A stretch of DNA of 64,000 nucleotides. Source: Euphorbia lathyris (lineage: Eukaryota > Streptophyta > Magnoliopsida > Malpighiales > Euphorbiaceae). The notes below the pieces were generated by a model. It was given only the letters and a program-made list of their open reading frames with translations, had not been told where the DNA came from and made no database searches. Shown piece after piece: positions 1 to 12,013 of this stretch. The position numbers and the translations under genes are program-made. How positions within the stretch are numbered: the first letter of the stretch is position 1; every line of letters begins with the position of its first letter. The stretch is from positions 3,983,001-4,047,000 of the forward strand of contig NC_088916.1 in assembly GCF_963576675.1 (NCBI RefSeq), written 5' to 3'.

Positions 1-109
1 TATGTATATAGAAAGCTTATGTTTAATTTAGGGTATAGTTTCTATTTTTGTCTAGAAAATAATGAAAAATACACTTGTAAACTAACCGCCAACCGATGAG
101 AAAATCCGG

Positions 110-404
110 CACTACGCAGGGCGTGTCTTAAAATACGCGGGGCGTAGATCAAGCAACCAGAGAAGGTCTGCTTCAGAGGCTCCAATGCGCGGGACGTAAC
201 CTCAGAGACACCACACGTAAAACTTGGCAACAAGGCGTTTCGAGATCAGAAGCTCCAACACGCGGGGCGTCCATTCTCATACGCAGTACATACTTCCTTA
301 CGCGGGACGTAATGCCAAGTACGCCACGCGTATGCACCATCAACAAAACGCGCCAACTCTAGAACCTGCACTACGCGGGGCGTAACCAAGAATACGCGGG
401 GCGT
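110..404. promoter_or_regulatory. Array of TACGCGGGGCGTA-type motifs upstream of the LTR promoter
   Basis: About eight degenerate copies of a CG-rich, nearly palindromic word occur near 112, 133, 186, 250, 299, 318, 373 and 392. Variants include TACGCAGGGCGTG, TTACGCGGGACGTAA and TACGCCACGCGTATG. They stand out from the AT-rich surroundings and lie 200-500 bases upstream of the TATA box, where enhancer elements of a U3 region would be. The right LTR has the same array (about 5170-5468) with some copies mutated. Confidence 0.65.
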
Positions 405-604
405 ATCGTCTCTTCCGGCAGCAGTTGGAAGGAGTCAACAACAGTTTGAGGAAGTTGAGGTAGTGGGATGATGTGGCATTGGTGGTTAGTGGTAGTTGGA
501 GGAAGTTGAGGAAGTTAAGTTAGTTGGTTAGAGTTAGTTGGAGTTAGTTGGTGAATAATTACTAAAATGTCACTGAATAATTACCAAAATGCCACTCCAA
601 AATA

Positions 605-612
605 CTATAAAT
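605..612 (+). promoter_or_regulatory. TATA box of 5' LTR
   Basis: TATAAATA follows AATAC and precedes a C-rich stretch, a typical plant LTR core promoter. Transcription would start about 30 bases downstream. The same box is at 5668-5675 in the 3' LTR. Confidence 0.7.
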
Positions 613-1898
613 AGACCCCCTCCTCTTCATAAAAAATCACACTCAACACACATACAAACCCCTCTCTAAAGGTTACTCTCAATGCTCTCTTTTTAGTTTT
701 TAGTTCTTAGCTTCTAGTTCTTCAAGTTCTTCAAAGTTCTTCCTTTCGTTCTTCGTTTTTCTTAGTTTTAATCCCTCATTTAGCTTCCTTTAGCTTCAAT
801 TCAAGTTCCAAAGCCTTTTTTCAAGTTTCTCAAATCAAATTAGTGTTTCAAAGTCGTTACTCTGCTCAAGTTTTCAATTAGAATTTCTTTTCTAAAATAA
901 TTTTCCAGATTCGTCCATCCTTTTTTAAAGCCCAATTCTGTCCATTTAACTTTATTTTTTGCCTTCGATCCCTTCGACAAAGTTGTTCCTAACGTCCTGA
1001 ATTTCGATCTAGCCTTTTGATTCACTCAATTCCGTGTCCAGAAACTCCGTTTACAAGCTGATCTTTGTACCCCAAATTCTTTTAGCTATTCTGCCCAGAA
1101 TTTCCCAGATTCGACTAGTTGTTTTCAAAGCCAGATTCCGTCTATTTAGAATCCGTTTTAGCCTTCGATCCCTTATAGAAAGTTGTTCCTAACCTCCCGA
1201 AGTTCAATTTACACTATTTACTTGTCCAATTCCGTGTTATTAAGCACTCCAACCAAGCTCCCCAAAGTCAAGGTTTAAATCTGCCCCATTTGCCCACCAA
1301 CGTTTAGTCATTGCACAAAGCACATACCGTACGGGCCCGACCGGTTGCAGCTCTCCGAGGACCTCGCACCTACACCAAAATTCAACTTCAATCCGAGATA
1401 GCTATTGTGGGTCTGAGTTTGTTGTTGAATTTCAATTTATTTTATCGCATTTCAATTCTTTGTATTGATTTGTTTGTTCCAGTTCAATTGATTACCTATA
1501 TGTTTAATATAGAGATTTCTCAATTATAATTTAATTCATTTCTAATTTCATGTTTCGAACATGTATTCATCAATAAAATACCAATTTTCACGAAATCTTG
1601 TGTCAATTTTGCATCTTTCAATTTCTTTATTTTTCACGTCTTCGATTTATTCGCATTAGCTTAAATAAAACAATTTATCTAGCAAAGTTTCTATAACGAC
1701 GCTAGAGACCCAAGAGGGACTTTTTCAATCCTTGCGTCCCTCGCCAATCGTTTCGTTTAGAATTCAAGTTTTGGCGCGCAAATCCATAAACTTAACCCAC
1801 TTTAATAATTGAGAAATAATTTCTCTGGCACGTCCGCACCCTAACCACACGTGACAAGGTTGAAATTAGCATATTTTGAAAATATCGCTAACAATTTT

Positions 1899-1917
1899 TG
1901 GCACGCCCAGTGGGACA
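1899..1917 (+). other. Candidate primer-binding site
   Basis: TTGGCACGCCCAGTGGGAC begins six bases after the LTR end. The position and the TGGCRC start fit a plant Ty3/gypsy minus-strand primer site. I could not assign the tRNA from memory. Confidence 0.5.
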
Positions 1918-2123
1918 TTTGTTTTTTTTAGCTTAGCCAAAAATTTTAAAAGCCTATTTCTTTTCGTACCACGTATATATTTTTATTCAGTTCTTAAACC
2001 AATTGTTTTTCATGTTATGTTATTATTCCATTAATAAGTATTCATTTATTTTCTTGTCCTTTCTTGTTTAAACTCGATCATTAACTTAATTTCATCATTT
2101 TCACCCATAAATACTAACGGAGA

Positions 2124-4919
2124 ATGCCTCCAAGGAAGAACACCGGAAAGGATCCAATTCCATCCGATTCAGAAGAAAGTCACAATCAGACCCGAGATTA
2201 GAACAATGAGCCCGGCATGCCTGAAGGCTTTGTAGCCGAGACCGTGAGCACTAGCGGAAGTGCAAACCAACAACCACCTCAAGGCCCACCCATATTCGAC
2301 ATAACACCACTATTAGCGAGTATGGAGAAGCAAATCAGCCAATTCCTACATGGATTTTCACAAACCATGAAAGAGAATCATGAGGTTATATGCAACGCAA
2401 TGCAAGCTATCAATGAGACCCTGTTCAAAACTAGCAATGAGGCGGTAAACAATTCCAACAAGGTTCCGGCTCTCGAGGAGAGGATTGTCGATTTAACCGG
2501 AGAAATCGACAAAATCCCAGAAAAATGTGCTGAGCTGTTCTCACAAAAGTCAACATCTCAAGGACCAGCGGACAATGGAAAGGGAACACCGATCTCAGGT
2601 GCCGGCGAAAGGTACATCCCGCCACTAGCCCGAGAAGAGAGTCTCAGGTTCAATGAGCGCGGCGATAGGATCAGCCTAGAACCCGTTCAGGTCCCACCAC
2701 CTCAACAACATTTTAGGTCTCATATCGGGCCTAGTAACGATGCCGAATACTATGAGGAAAACCATACTCGTAATATGGGGGGCAATGGGAGAGGAACCAG
2801 CTTTCACCCACAACGGACGATGCACACACGCATGGAGCCCGCCAACAACTTGGGAGAGGCCCAACGCATAAGAAACATCGTCCAAGAGATTTATGGGCCA
2901 GCCGTAAGGGAGGTGTACCGACCCGAGTTCCAGAAACCGTATCCACGACAGTACGATCAACTATATCCCTTACCTCACAACTTTAGAGTCCCTGATTTCA
3001 CCTTGTTTTCAGGAGAGGAAGGGCAATCCACCATAGAGCATGTGGCACGCTTCACCTTTCAATGCAGTGGTTTGAGCATGGCTATGAACTTCGACATGTT
3101 GCGCTTATGCTTATTCCCAGGATCATTAACAGGACCAACGTTCTCTTGGTACACCACTTTGCTATCCGGGTCCATTCATGGATGGGAACAAATGGAAAGG
3201 CTTTTCCATAACCAATTCTATCGAACGGAGCCCGAGGTCTGTGTGGTAGAACTTTCCCATGTAGTGCAGCGACATGGGGAACCGGTCGAAAATTTCATTA
3301 ATAGATTTAAGAAGATGCGACATCGATGTCGAATCAACATTCCCGAAGTCGAATTTGTAAAAATTGCTCAACGAGGCTTGGAATTCGAAAACCGAAAGAA
3401 ATTCCAAGGGATCGACTTCCATGATTATTATGAGTTGGTAGCTAAAGTATCTGAGTACGAAGAGTTGATGAAGGGGGATCATTGGCGAAAAAAGAGCACT
3501 ATGGGGAGCTATCAAGAAAATATGCAAACACATGAGGTAGCTATTGCCAATTTAGCAAACACCGGATCTCGGATGTGCCCCAGTTTGTTAAAGAACCCTA
3601 AGACACCAGACGTAGTCAAAAGGAGTCCAACCACTCAGTACACTTTCGACGTCTCAAAGACGGAAGAAATCTTCGATTATTTGTTGAAGGAAAAGTTCAT
3701 CACACTACCACCTAGACATGTGATTCCAGCTAAAGAAGAAATACGTGGACGAGACTATTGCAAGTATCACGAAAACTGGAGCCATAATACTCAAACTTGT
3801 TTTAGTTTTAGAAATGCCGTGCAGGATAGGATAAACCGCGGGATACTCCAATTCCCGGAAAAGAAGGAAAGCATGTTGATCGATGATGATCCATTCCCGG
3901 TGGCCAACATGATCAATGCCACTTCACTAGTGTGGGGGGGCAAGGGAAAAGAGTGTTCCAACCTAAGGACCCGGCGAGTTTGGGTACCAAAGGCGATATC
4001 ATCAACATCTAAGTCGAAGGAAAGTTCGAAGGGCTCAAAGAAGAAGGATACGCAACAACAACGACCACGTTTTGTGAAGCCTCCAAAGACATCACCCATC
4101 GACCAATGGCAGGTAATCAACCATAAGAAGTGCCCAAGACATCTCTCAAAAAATGCGAAAAGAAAATTAAGAAAAAGAGAGGCAGACAAAAGAAATAGTC
4201 AAAGGGAATCATCCAGCATTAGCCCTAGTGACGCAAAAGAAAAAAGCAAAAACCAAGAAAAGAGCATCCAAATCCGTGTGGGGGATTTCATCATCCAGAC
4301 AGATTGTGCAACCACCTCTTTGACCTTACCTTCAAATTTTAGAGGTGAAGGCACTAAGAAGGAAGCCCCTAAGCTCGAGCACAAAGAGCGAGAAGATCCA
4401 ACACTGAAGGCGTCCGTCGAAGACGCCATGAGGAGGGTTTACTTTGACAAGCCCACTCCAAGGATGACTCGCCACAATAAACCTTTATACGTTAAGGCTC
4501 ATATAGATGCCAAGACAATATCCAGAGTGCTCATCGACAATGGATCAGCTGTTAACATCATGCCAATGAAGACGGTCTTGGCCCTAGGCAAATCGGAGAA
4601 AGACATAATCTCATCAGAGGCATCAGTTTCAGCCTTTACGGGAGAAATCACGAAGACATACGGTGTCCTACCTTTGGAGCTCACCATTGGCTCTCACACC
4701 ACCATGGTTGCTTTCTTCGTAGTAAATTCAACTACAAGCTATCAAGCGCTTTTAGGAAGGGATTGGATTCACTCCAACTCATGCATCCCATCATCTTTGC
4801 ACCAACTCCTTCTATTTTGGAAAGGAGAGGACGTGGAAGTTGTCCGGGCAAACGAGAAACCATTCAAAACCTACTCAAACGGAGTCGAAGCCTCCAGGAG
4901 ATTGATGCAATTGGTATAA
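2124..4919 (+). CDS. Gag-protease polyprotein of the non-autonomous Tat element
   Basis: The likely original start is ATG at 2124, but an in-frame UAG (2199-2201, codon 26) interrupts it; the next in-frame ATG is at 2217 and gives 900 residues. Counting from 2217, a capsid-like region begins near residue 255 (PDFTLFSGEEGQ) and runs to about 405. A degenerate Cys/His knuckle follows near residue 514 (YCKYHENWSHNTQTC), then a basic Lys/Arg-rich stretch. A retropepsin-like domain lies near residue 772, with LIDNGSAVNIMP in place of the usual D-T/S-G, and then GRDWIHSNSCIPSSLHQ, a Tat-lineage signature. The frame ends about 100 bases before the polypurine tract, so pol is absent rather than decayed. 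The product would form particles and process itself. Whether the UAG is read through or leaky scanning reaches 2217 is unknown. Confidence 0.85.
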
Positions 4920-5014
4920 CAAAAATAAAGGAATTTTCACTAAAAAAAAATGGTTCAAAAAATCCTAAATACATTCTTTTGTGTACAAATTTTCAATTCT
5001 AGTCAATTTATACA

Positions 5015-5030
5015 CAAAAGAGGGGGGCAA
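5015..5030 (+). other. Polypurine tract
   Basis: The purine-rich AAAAGAGGGGGGCAA lies immediately before the TG that opens the 3' LTR, the expected plus-strand priming site. Confidence 0.75.
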
Positions 5031-5031
5031 T

Positions 5032-6955
5032 TGTTGGCCCAAAATAAAATAAATTTTATTTTTATGTATATAGAAAGCTTATGTTTAATTTAGGGTATAG
5101 TTTCTATTTTTGTCTAGAAAATAATGAAAAATACACTTGTAAACTAACCGCCAACCGATGAGAAAATCTGGCACTACGCAGGGCGTGTCTTAAAATACGC
5201 GGGGCGTAGATCAAGCAACCAGAGAAGGGCTGCTTCAGAGGCTCCAATGCGCGGGACGTAACCTCAGAGACGCCACGCGTAAAACTTGGCAACAAGGCGT
5301 TTCGAGATCAGAAGCTCCAACACGCGGGGCGTCCATTCTCATACGCAGGACATACTTCCTTACGCGGGATGTAATGCCAAGTACGCCACACGTATGCACC
5401 ATCAACAAAACGCGCCAACTCTAGAAGCTGCACTACGCGGGGCGTAACCAAGAATACGCGGGGCGTATCGTCTCTTCCGGCAGCAGTTGGAAGGAGTCAA
5501 CAACAGTTTGAGGAAGTTGAGGTAGTGGGATGATGTGGCATTGGTGGTTAGTGGTAGTTGGAGGAAGTTGAGGAAGTTAAGTTAGTTGGTTAGAGTTAGT
5601 TGGAGTTAGTTGGTGAATAATTACCAAAATGCCACTGAATAATTACCAAAATGTCACTCCAAAATACTATAAATAGACCCCCTCCCCTTCATAAAAAATC
5701 ACACTCAACACACATACAAACCCCTCTCTAAAGGTTACTCTCAATACTCTCTTTTTAGTTTTTAGTTCTTAGCTTCTAGTTCTTCAAGTTCTTCAAAGTT
5801 CTTCCTTTCGTTCTTCGTTTTTCTTAGTTTTAATCCCTCATTTAGCTTCCTTTAGCTTCAATTCAAGTTCCAAAGCCTTTTTTCAAGTTTCCCAAATCAA
5901 ATTAGTGTTTCAAAGTCGTTACTCTGCTCAAGTTTTCAATTAGAATTTCCTTTCTAAAATAATTTTCCAGATTCGTCCATCCTTTTTCAAAGCCCAATTC
6001 TGTCCATTTAACGTTATTTTTTGCCTTCGATCCCTTCGACAAAGTTGTTCCTAACGTCCTGAATTTCGATCTAGCCTTTTGATTCACTCAATTACGTGTC
6101 CAGAAACTCCGTTTACAAGCTGATCTTTGTACCCCAAATTCTTTTAGCTATTCTGCCCAGAATTTCCCAGATTCGACTAGTTGTTTTCAAAGCCAGATTC
6201 CGTCTATTTAGAATCCGTTTTAGCCTTCGATCCCTTATAGAAAGTTGTTCCTAACCTCCCGAAGTTCAATTTACACTATTTACTTGTCCAATTCCGTATT
6301 CTTAAGCACTCCAACCAAGATCCCCAAAGTCAAGGTTTAAATCTGCCCCATTTGCCCACCAACGTTTAGTCATTGCACAAAGCACATACCGTACGGGCCC
6401 GACCGGTTGCAGCTCTCCGAGGATCTCGCACCTACACCAAAATTCAACTTCAATCCGAGATAGCTATTGTGGCTCCGAGTTTGTTGTTGAATTTCAATTT
6501 ATTTTATCGCATTTCAATTCTTTATATTGATTTGTTTGTTCCAATTCAATTGATTACCTATATGTTTAATATAGAGATTTCTCAATTGTAATTTAATTCA
6601 TTTCTAATTTCATGTTTCGAACATTTATTCATCAATAAAATACCAATTTTCACCAAATCTTGTGTCAATTTCGCATCTTTCAATTTCTTTATTTTTCACG
6701 TCTTCGATTTATTCGCATTAGCTTAAATAAAACAATTTATCTAGCAAAGTTTCTATAACGGCGCTAGAGACCCAAGAGGGACTTTTTCAATCCTTGCGTC
6801 CCTCGGCAATCGTTTCGTTTAGAATTCAAGTTTTGGCGCGCAAATCCATAAACTTAACCCACTTTAATAATTGAGAAATAATTTCTCTGGCACGCCCGCA
6901 CCCTAACCACACGTGACAAGGTTGAAATTAGCATATTTCGAAAATATCGCTAACA
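5032..6955 (+). repeat. 3' LTR of the gag-only Tat element
   Basis: It begins TGTTGGCCC and ends CGCTAACA, 1924 bp, and is a direct repeat of 1-1893. TATA box at 5668-5675. Sequence beyond 6955 (GTTAG...) is unrelated flank. Confidence 0.9.
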
Positions 6956-7088
6956 GTTAGACTTTGAATATTGGATAATTTGTAAAGTCAATCTTTTTAA
7001 TTGCTCCAAATCACTCCATTTTGGGGTAAATAGTCAATATAATAATTTTGAATGAATAACTGAGTTTGTGAACTGTAAAAAAAAAAAA

Positions 7089-7265
7089 GACTCTTACTTG
7101 CAAACTTTTAAATCAGGTGAATTGTTTTTACAAATTGAACAAACTATAAAATTTATTTTTATATTTTTCCCTAAAAAAAACAGACTCTTACTTGCAAACT
7201 TTTAAATCAGGTGAATTGTTTTTACAAATTGAACAAACTATAAAATTTATTTTTATATTTTTCTC
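7089..7265. repeat. Tandem duplication, about 94-bp unit
   Basis: The block starting GACTCTTACTTGCAAAC at 7089 is repeated almost exactly at 7183. Each copy is preceded by an A-run. The surrounding 6956-7422 is AT-rich and I see no gene in it. Confidence 0.85.
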
Positions 7266-7422
7266 TATTTATTATAAGTTAGTCAATATATGATGTTTTG
7301 TGCATGGCTTCAGTTAGTATAAATTTATTTTTATATTTTTCCCTATTTTATCGATTTATTTTTTATTAATTTAGAAGTGAAATTCTAAATTCAATTATTA
7401 TAATTCAAATAGTATTGTTTAA

Positions 7423-10400
7423 TTGGAGGCAGTGAGCAAAAATTGACTGGTTTAGAGATAGGGATTCCAATACGAAATTGTTTCATGCTTATGCAAATGG
7501 TAGACAAAAGAGGAATAAAATTGTGAAATTACAAAGGGATGATGGGAGCTAGACGTCAAGTACGGATGGATTATGTAAAGAGGCGATCTCGTATTTTAAA
7601 AATTTGTTTGATGATGCTGGCATGGGGCAGACAATGGGGAATGATTCTGGTAGGCTCTATGATTTGTCTTCCGTTTGCAATTTAATCAAAACAAAGGTCA
7701 CATCTCTGGATAATGAAAAACTATCTGAACCATTTACCCTTGATGAGTTCCGAGTGGACAAGGCCCCCCGGCCCGGATGGTTTTCATGCTGGCTTCTTTC
7801 AACGATTTTGGCTGTTAATAGGTCCTTCGATTTTTCAAGCAGGTAAATCTTGGTTGGAGATGGGCAAGTTCCCTTCTACTTTAAATGATTCAATTATTAC
7901 CTTTATCCCGAAATGTGAACAACCTTTGTCTATGAAGGACTTGAGGCCCATTTCTTTGTGCAATGTGATTTATAAAATCATCTCTAAAGTTCTTGCAAAT
8001 CGATTAAAAGAAGTGCTTCCTAATCTCATATCAGAATCCCAATCCGCCTTCATTAAAGGTAGATCAATTCATGATAATATTTTGATTGCTTTTGAAATAA
8101 TTCATAGTATGAAAAGAAATATTGGAAGAAAGAAGGGGGAGGTTGCACTTAAGATAGATATAAACAAAGCATATGATAGAGTGAGTTGGGATTATTTGTC
8201 AAAAGTTCTCATGAAGCTGGGGTTCTCGGAGGTGTGGATTGGATATATAATGCTTTGTGTTAAATCAGTTAAATATTCAATTAAAGTTAATGATCAAATT
8301 GTTGGTCCTTTTTCCCCCCGGAGAGGTTTGAGGCAAGGAGACCCACTATCACCTTATTTATTTCTTTTATGTGTTGAAGGGTTGTCTGCTTTGATGTTGG
8401 ATGCTGAAAGAAGGGGAGTTATTCATGGAGCTAAAGTGAATAAAAGGGCACCATCAATCTCTCATTTATTGTTTGCTGATGATGCTTTTCTGTTTGTTCA
8501 AGCAAATATTGAGGAGAGTAGAGAATTAAAAAAGTTGCTAAATTTGTATGAGAATGCTTCGGGACAAGCTGTCAATTTCTCTAAATCAGGCATACTATGT
8601 AGCAATAATGTTCATCCAATGCTGGTAGAGGGGATCTCATCTATTTTGGAAGTTTCTCAACCTATCAATACAGGTCGATACCTTGGTTTACCTTCACTTG
8701 TTGGAAGAAAGAAGAAGGTAATATTTGCATTCTTAAAAGATAAACTATGGAAGAAAATTCAATCTTGGAGATCTAAGCCTTTATCTAAAGCTGGTAAAGA
8801 TACTCTAATCAGAGCAGTAGGTTAGGCTTTGCCGGTTTATTTTATGAGTGTTTTTATGCTTCCTATTTCTACTGCTGAAGAACTTCAAAAGATGTTGAAT
8901 TCATTTTGGTGGGGTAATAAGAGGGATGGGTCAAGAGGGATAAATTGGTTAGCTTGGGATAAATTGTGTATTCATAAAGATGATGGTGGATTGGGATTCT
9001 GAGATTTCACTGCCTTTAATTTAGCATTGCTGGGAAAACAAGGTTGGCAGTTACAGTCAGCCCCTAAGTCTTTGGTCAGTAAAATTTTTAAAGCAAAATA
9101 TTATCCTAATGGGGATTTTCTAAAAGCTAGGTTGGGTCACTCACCAAGCTATATATGGCGAAGTATTTGGGGTTCTCAGTTATTGTTGCAAAAAGGGGGG
9201 CGGTGGAAAATTGGAGATGGTACGTCTATCAATGTATGGAAAGATCCATGGTTAAGAGATTTGGCTTCTATGACAATCTCTACCGCAATAGTTGAAGGGT
9301 TGGAAAATTTAAAAGTAAGCGATCTCTTTATCCCTAGAACAATTGAATGGGATGTTGAACTATTACAAGAAATATTTTCGGAACAAGATGTAATGGCCAT
9401 CATCCGGTCAACTCCGCGTGTGTCTGGAAGAAAAGACCAGTTTATATGGAATGCTTCCCGTAATGGATGTTATTCGGTTCGTAGTGCATACCGCCTTGGA
9501 ATGGAGGAAATACCAAGTAGTACACATCTTAGAGTTGAGGGGGAGTGACAAAAGATATGGAGAGCTAATGTGCCATTTAAGGTCAGACATTTTTGTTGGA
9601 GGCTTGTTCGTGACTGTATCCCAACTCGTCACCGGCTTAGGAGTCGGGGGATTAATATGGAGGATGATTGTGTTATGTGTACTTGGGACTTGGAGGATAA
9701 TTGGCATTTATTTGTGTTATGTCCAAAAGTCATGGAAGTTTGGAGGGAGGCGGGCCTTGCTAATTTAATTGAACAATCAAGCCTTGATGCAGATAACTTT
9801 GCTGGCTTCTTTTTCTATTTTTGCAGATTAGCTGGTGCAAGGAATTCTGAGATTTTTATGATGTTGTTGTGGTCATGGTGGGAGGCAAGGAATGACTACT
9901 TTTGGAATCAAAAATCTACAACCGTTGTTGGAGTCGTTTTGAGAAGCAGGCGTTATCTAGCGGACTAGAAAACGGCTAGGGAGCGGAGTATAATTCCTTC
10001 CGCGATACCTAGGGAGGACGAATGTCAAAAACTATGGCACCGACCACCGACTGATGTTGTTTCCTGTTGCACAGATGCAAGCATATTTACTATTCTTGGA
10101 AAAACAGGAGGTAGTGCTGTACTTAGAGATTCACATGGTGCCTTTATCTCGGCCCGGACAAATCTGGTGGAAGGAATTATGGAAGTTAGGGAAGCGGAAG
10201 CTTGGGCGGTCTTACACGCACTCGAATGGACCATGGAGGCAGGTTACAATAAAATTCTATTTGAATCTGATTCCTTAACCACTGTTAAAGCTATTACTTC
10301 AGGAAGTTTGGATCAGTCTGAGTTTGGTGACATTATTGGGCAATGTCGCACACTTTTATCATCTCAAAACGGTTACACTATCCGTTTTATTACAAGACAA

Positions 10401-10553
10401 GTAAACGGTTTAGCTCATGCTTTTGCTAGAGCGATCTCTCAATTTGCTAGTCAGTGTTACTTTGATATTATCCCTAGTGAGTTTCCTCTTTCTGTGTTAA
10501 ACTTTTGCCGACTTTTGGCTCATTAATGATATTTTACTAAAAAAAAAAAAAAA
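7423..10553 (+). pseudogene. Decayed L1-type LINE, ORF2 remnant with poly(A) tail
   Basis: A 5'-truncated plant L1. The frame opens at the WRQ..K.DWF..D.NTK.FH motif, just before the reverse transcriptase. Recognisable RT blocks in 7713-8825 include FIPKCEQPLSMKDLRPISLC, SAFIKGRSIHDN, the DINKAYDRVSW block, LRQGDPLSPYLF and the catalytic FADD. After these come the zinc-finger-like zf-RVT region (about 9570-9740) and a terminal RNase H-like domain (about 10050-10440, GGSAVLRDSHGAF, ESDSL). Lesions: TGA 7433-7435, TAG 7550-7552, a frameshift in a C/G run near 7763-7770, TAG 8823-8825, a TGA near 9001, and a further break near 9548. The A-run at 10539-10553 is its tail. I could not find a target duplication. 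The apurinic endonuclease domain is missing. Not capable of movement. Confidence 0.9.
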
Positions 10554-10940
10554 GTAAGAAATGTGTCATGTTAATAAATCTTTTATTTTCCATTTTAATT
10601 TCTTTAACGGTTGGATATGTATGTATTCAAAATTAGAAAAAAAAATTAATTTTTTTATTCATTTATTATCTTTAAAAAGTAATAATAAAATAACTAAGTA
10701 AACAAATATAAAAACACATATCAACTCTTAAGATTTTTAGTTTTAAGGATTAAATTTCTCACCTTTAATTTTCACACAAATTGAATAGTTTACTAACGAT
10801 TTAGCTAACAGAACCGTTAATATAGAGCTTAATATGTGTGAAAATTAAAATTAAAAAATTTAATCTAAAAAAAATAAATAATCGAGAGCTCAATCCCTAA
10901 AAAACCATAGAAATTCATAGTTGTAAATATGGGTTCCGTA
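10554..10940. other. AT-rich spacer with a short inverted repeat
   Basis: No gene seen. GGATTAAATTTCTCACC... (from 10748) and its imperfect reverse complement near 10835-10866 share TTTTCACACA/TGTGTGAAAA ends. This could be a small worn MITE, but the edges are unclear. Confidence 0.4.
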
Positions 10941-10943
10941 GCT

Positions 10944-11246
10944 CGGTTCCTGGTTTGACCACCGGTCCACTGCCGGTTCACATCGGTTGAGCGTTGATCA
11001 AACCAGTCAAGCTCAGACCAGACTGCCATCCAGTTCTCGGTCGAACCGGTCCGACCGACCGGTCCGATCTGGGCTTGATAACATTGGAAATTCGAATGAT
11101 ATCCAAGTTATCAAGCCCGGACCGGACTGATTCGATCGGGAACCGGATGGCAGTCCGGTCCGAGCTTGACTGGTTTGATCAACGCTCTAAAAACCGGTAT
11201 GAACCGGCAGTAGACCGGTTCGACCGGTGGTCAAACCAGGAACCGG
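10944..11246. repeat. 303-bp hairpin (foldback) element rich in CCGGT words
   Basis: Left arm CGGTTCCTGGTTTGACCACC and right arm GGTGGTCAAACCAGGAACCG are reverse complements. Pairing continues, with interruptions, through TTGATCAAACCAGTCAAGCT, GACTGCCATCC and GGCTTGATAAC to a loop near 11082-11105. The arms are about 140 bp and GC-rich in an AT-rich setting. Open frames through it are by-products of the palindrome. A (TA)n run follows at about 11318-11343. Confidence 0.8.
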
Positions 11247-11350
11247 CCAACCCGGTCAATAAGATTCCTAATTTAATAATATTTTTTTATTTATATTATT
11301 TCTAGTTAAATATAAATATTATTATATATATATATATATATATGGTTCGG

Positions 11351-11957
11351 TATTCAATAGGGTTAAGGTGCAAAAATACCCCTAACGTTTTGGGTCATGA
11401 GCAATTTTACCCCTAACGTTTAAAATGGTGCAATTTTGCCCTTAACGTTTGTAGCCAAGAGTAATTTTACCCCTAACGTTGGTAATTTGGATCAATTTCA
11501 GACACTATTATAAAACACAGATATTTTTGTTCATTATTTTGCACCAATTGCATATCAATTCATCCTAAAAAAGGATTTCATGTCTTTTGTAATTTAATAA
11601 TAGAATTTGAGATTAATATTTATAAATTCGGTAAATTTTTTGAATTTTTTTTTGTCTAATTCGTACAAAAGACAATAAATTTTTTATTTTTTTTATTTTT
11701 TTCCACATCCCGACATATGTTTATGATTTGTTATGGATAAAATGACGAACATGTGAAGTGTAGATGATAAGATTCATTACCGAGAAGACAATTTGATGAA
11801 TTATTTCTAAAATTGACCCAATTTATCAACGTTAAGGGTAAAATTGCTCTTGGCTACAAACGTTAAGGGCAAAATTGCACCATTTTAGACGTTAGGGGTA
11901 AAATTGCTCCTGACCCAAAACGTTAGGGGTATTTTTGCACCTTAACCCTATTCAATA
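11351..11957. mobile_element. MULE-type MITE with perfect 9-bp target duplication
   Basis: The element spans 11360-11948 (589 bp). TATTCAATA is duplicated at 11351-11359 and 11949-11957. The terminal inverted repeats start GGGTTAAGGTGCAAAAATAC and extend through CCCCTAACGTTTTGGGTCA. Subterminal CCCTAACGTT words recur several times on each side, with reversed copies at the right end. A 9-bp duplication is characteristic of Mutator-like elements. There is no coding capacity; the centre is AT-rich. Confidence 0.85.
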
Positions 11958-12013
11958 TAAGAGAATGAAAGAGTATTATCTTACCGAAAGCGATTTCAAA
12001 AAAAAAATCTTAC

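Larger units (their letters stand above)
1..1893 (+). repeat. 5' LTR of the gag-only Tat element (left edge outside window)
   Basis: Direct repeat of 5063-6955. It ends in ...CTAACA just before the primer-binding region. It contains a CG-rich motif array (about 110-404), a G/T-rich stretch of GGAAGTTGAGG/TTAGTTGG words (about 440-570), a TATA box at 605-612 and a long pyrimidine-rich leader. Short open frames here recur in both LTRs and show no protein family, so I do not call them genes. Confidence 0.9.
1..6955 (+). mobile_element. Non-autonomous Tat-lineage LTR retrotransposon (gag-protease only)
   Basis: Two near-identical direct LTRs flank a 3.1-kb interior that holds one gag-protease frame and no reverse transcriptase, RNase H or integrase. 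The order is LTR, primer-site region, gag-protease, polypurine tract, LTR. The window opens inside the left LTR: base 1 matches base 5063 of the right LTR, so about 31 bases are missing and the left target duplication cannot be checked. By eye the LTRs differ only at scattered bases, which suggests a fairly recent insertion. With no pol, it would need enzymes from a related autonomous Tat element. The architecture matches the published TR-GAG type of plant non-autonomous elements; placement in Tat rests on the Gag and protease motifs. Confidence 0.85.

Noticed and set aside
840..1529. Short frames in the Tat LTR, repeated at 5902-6591
   Set aside because: Present in both LTRs only because the LTR is duplicated. 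They are short and without family similarity.
10994..11305. 103-codon frame, Arg/Pro/Asp-rich
   Set aside because: Lies wholly in the inverted-repeat hairpin; the composition mirrors CCGGT repeats.
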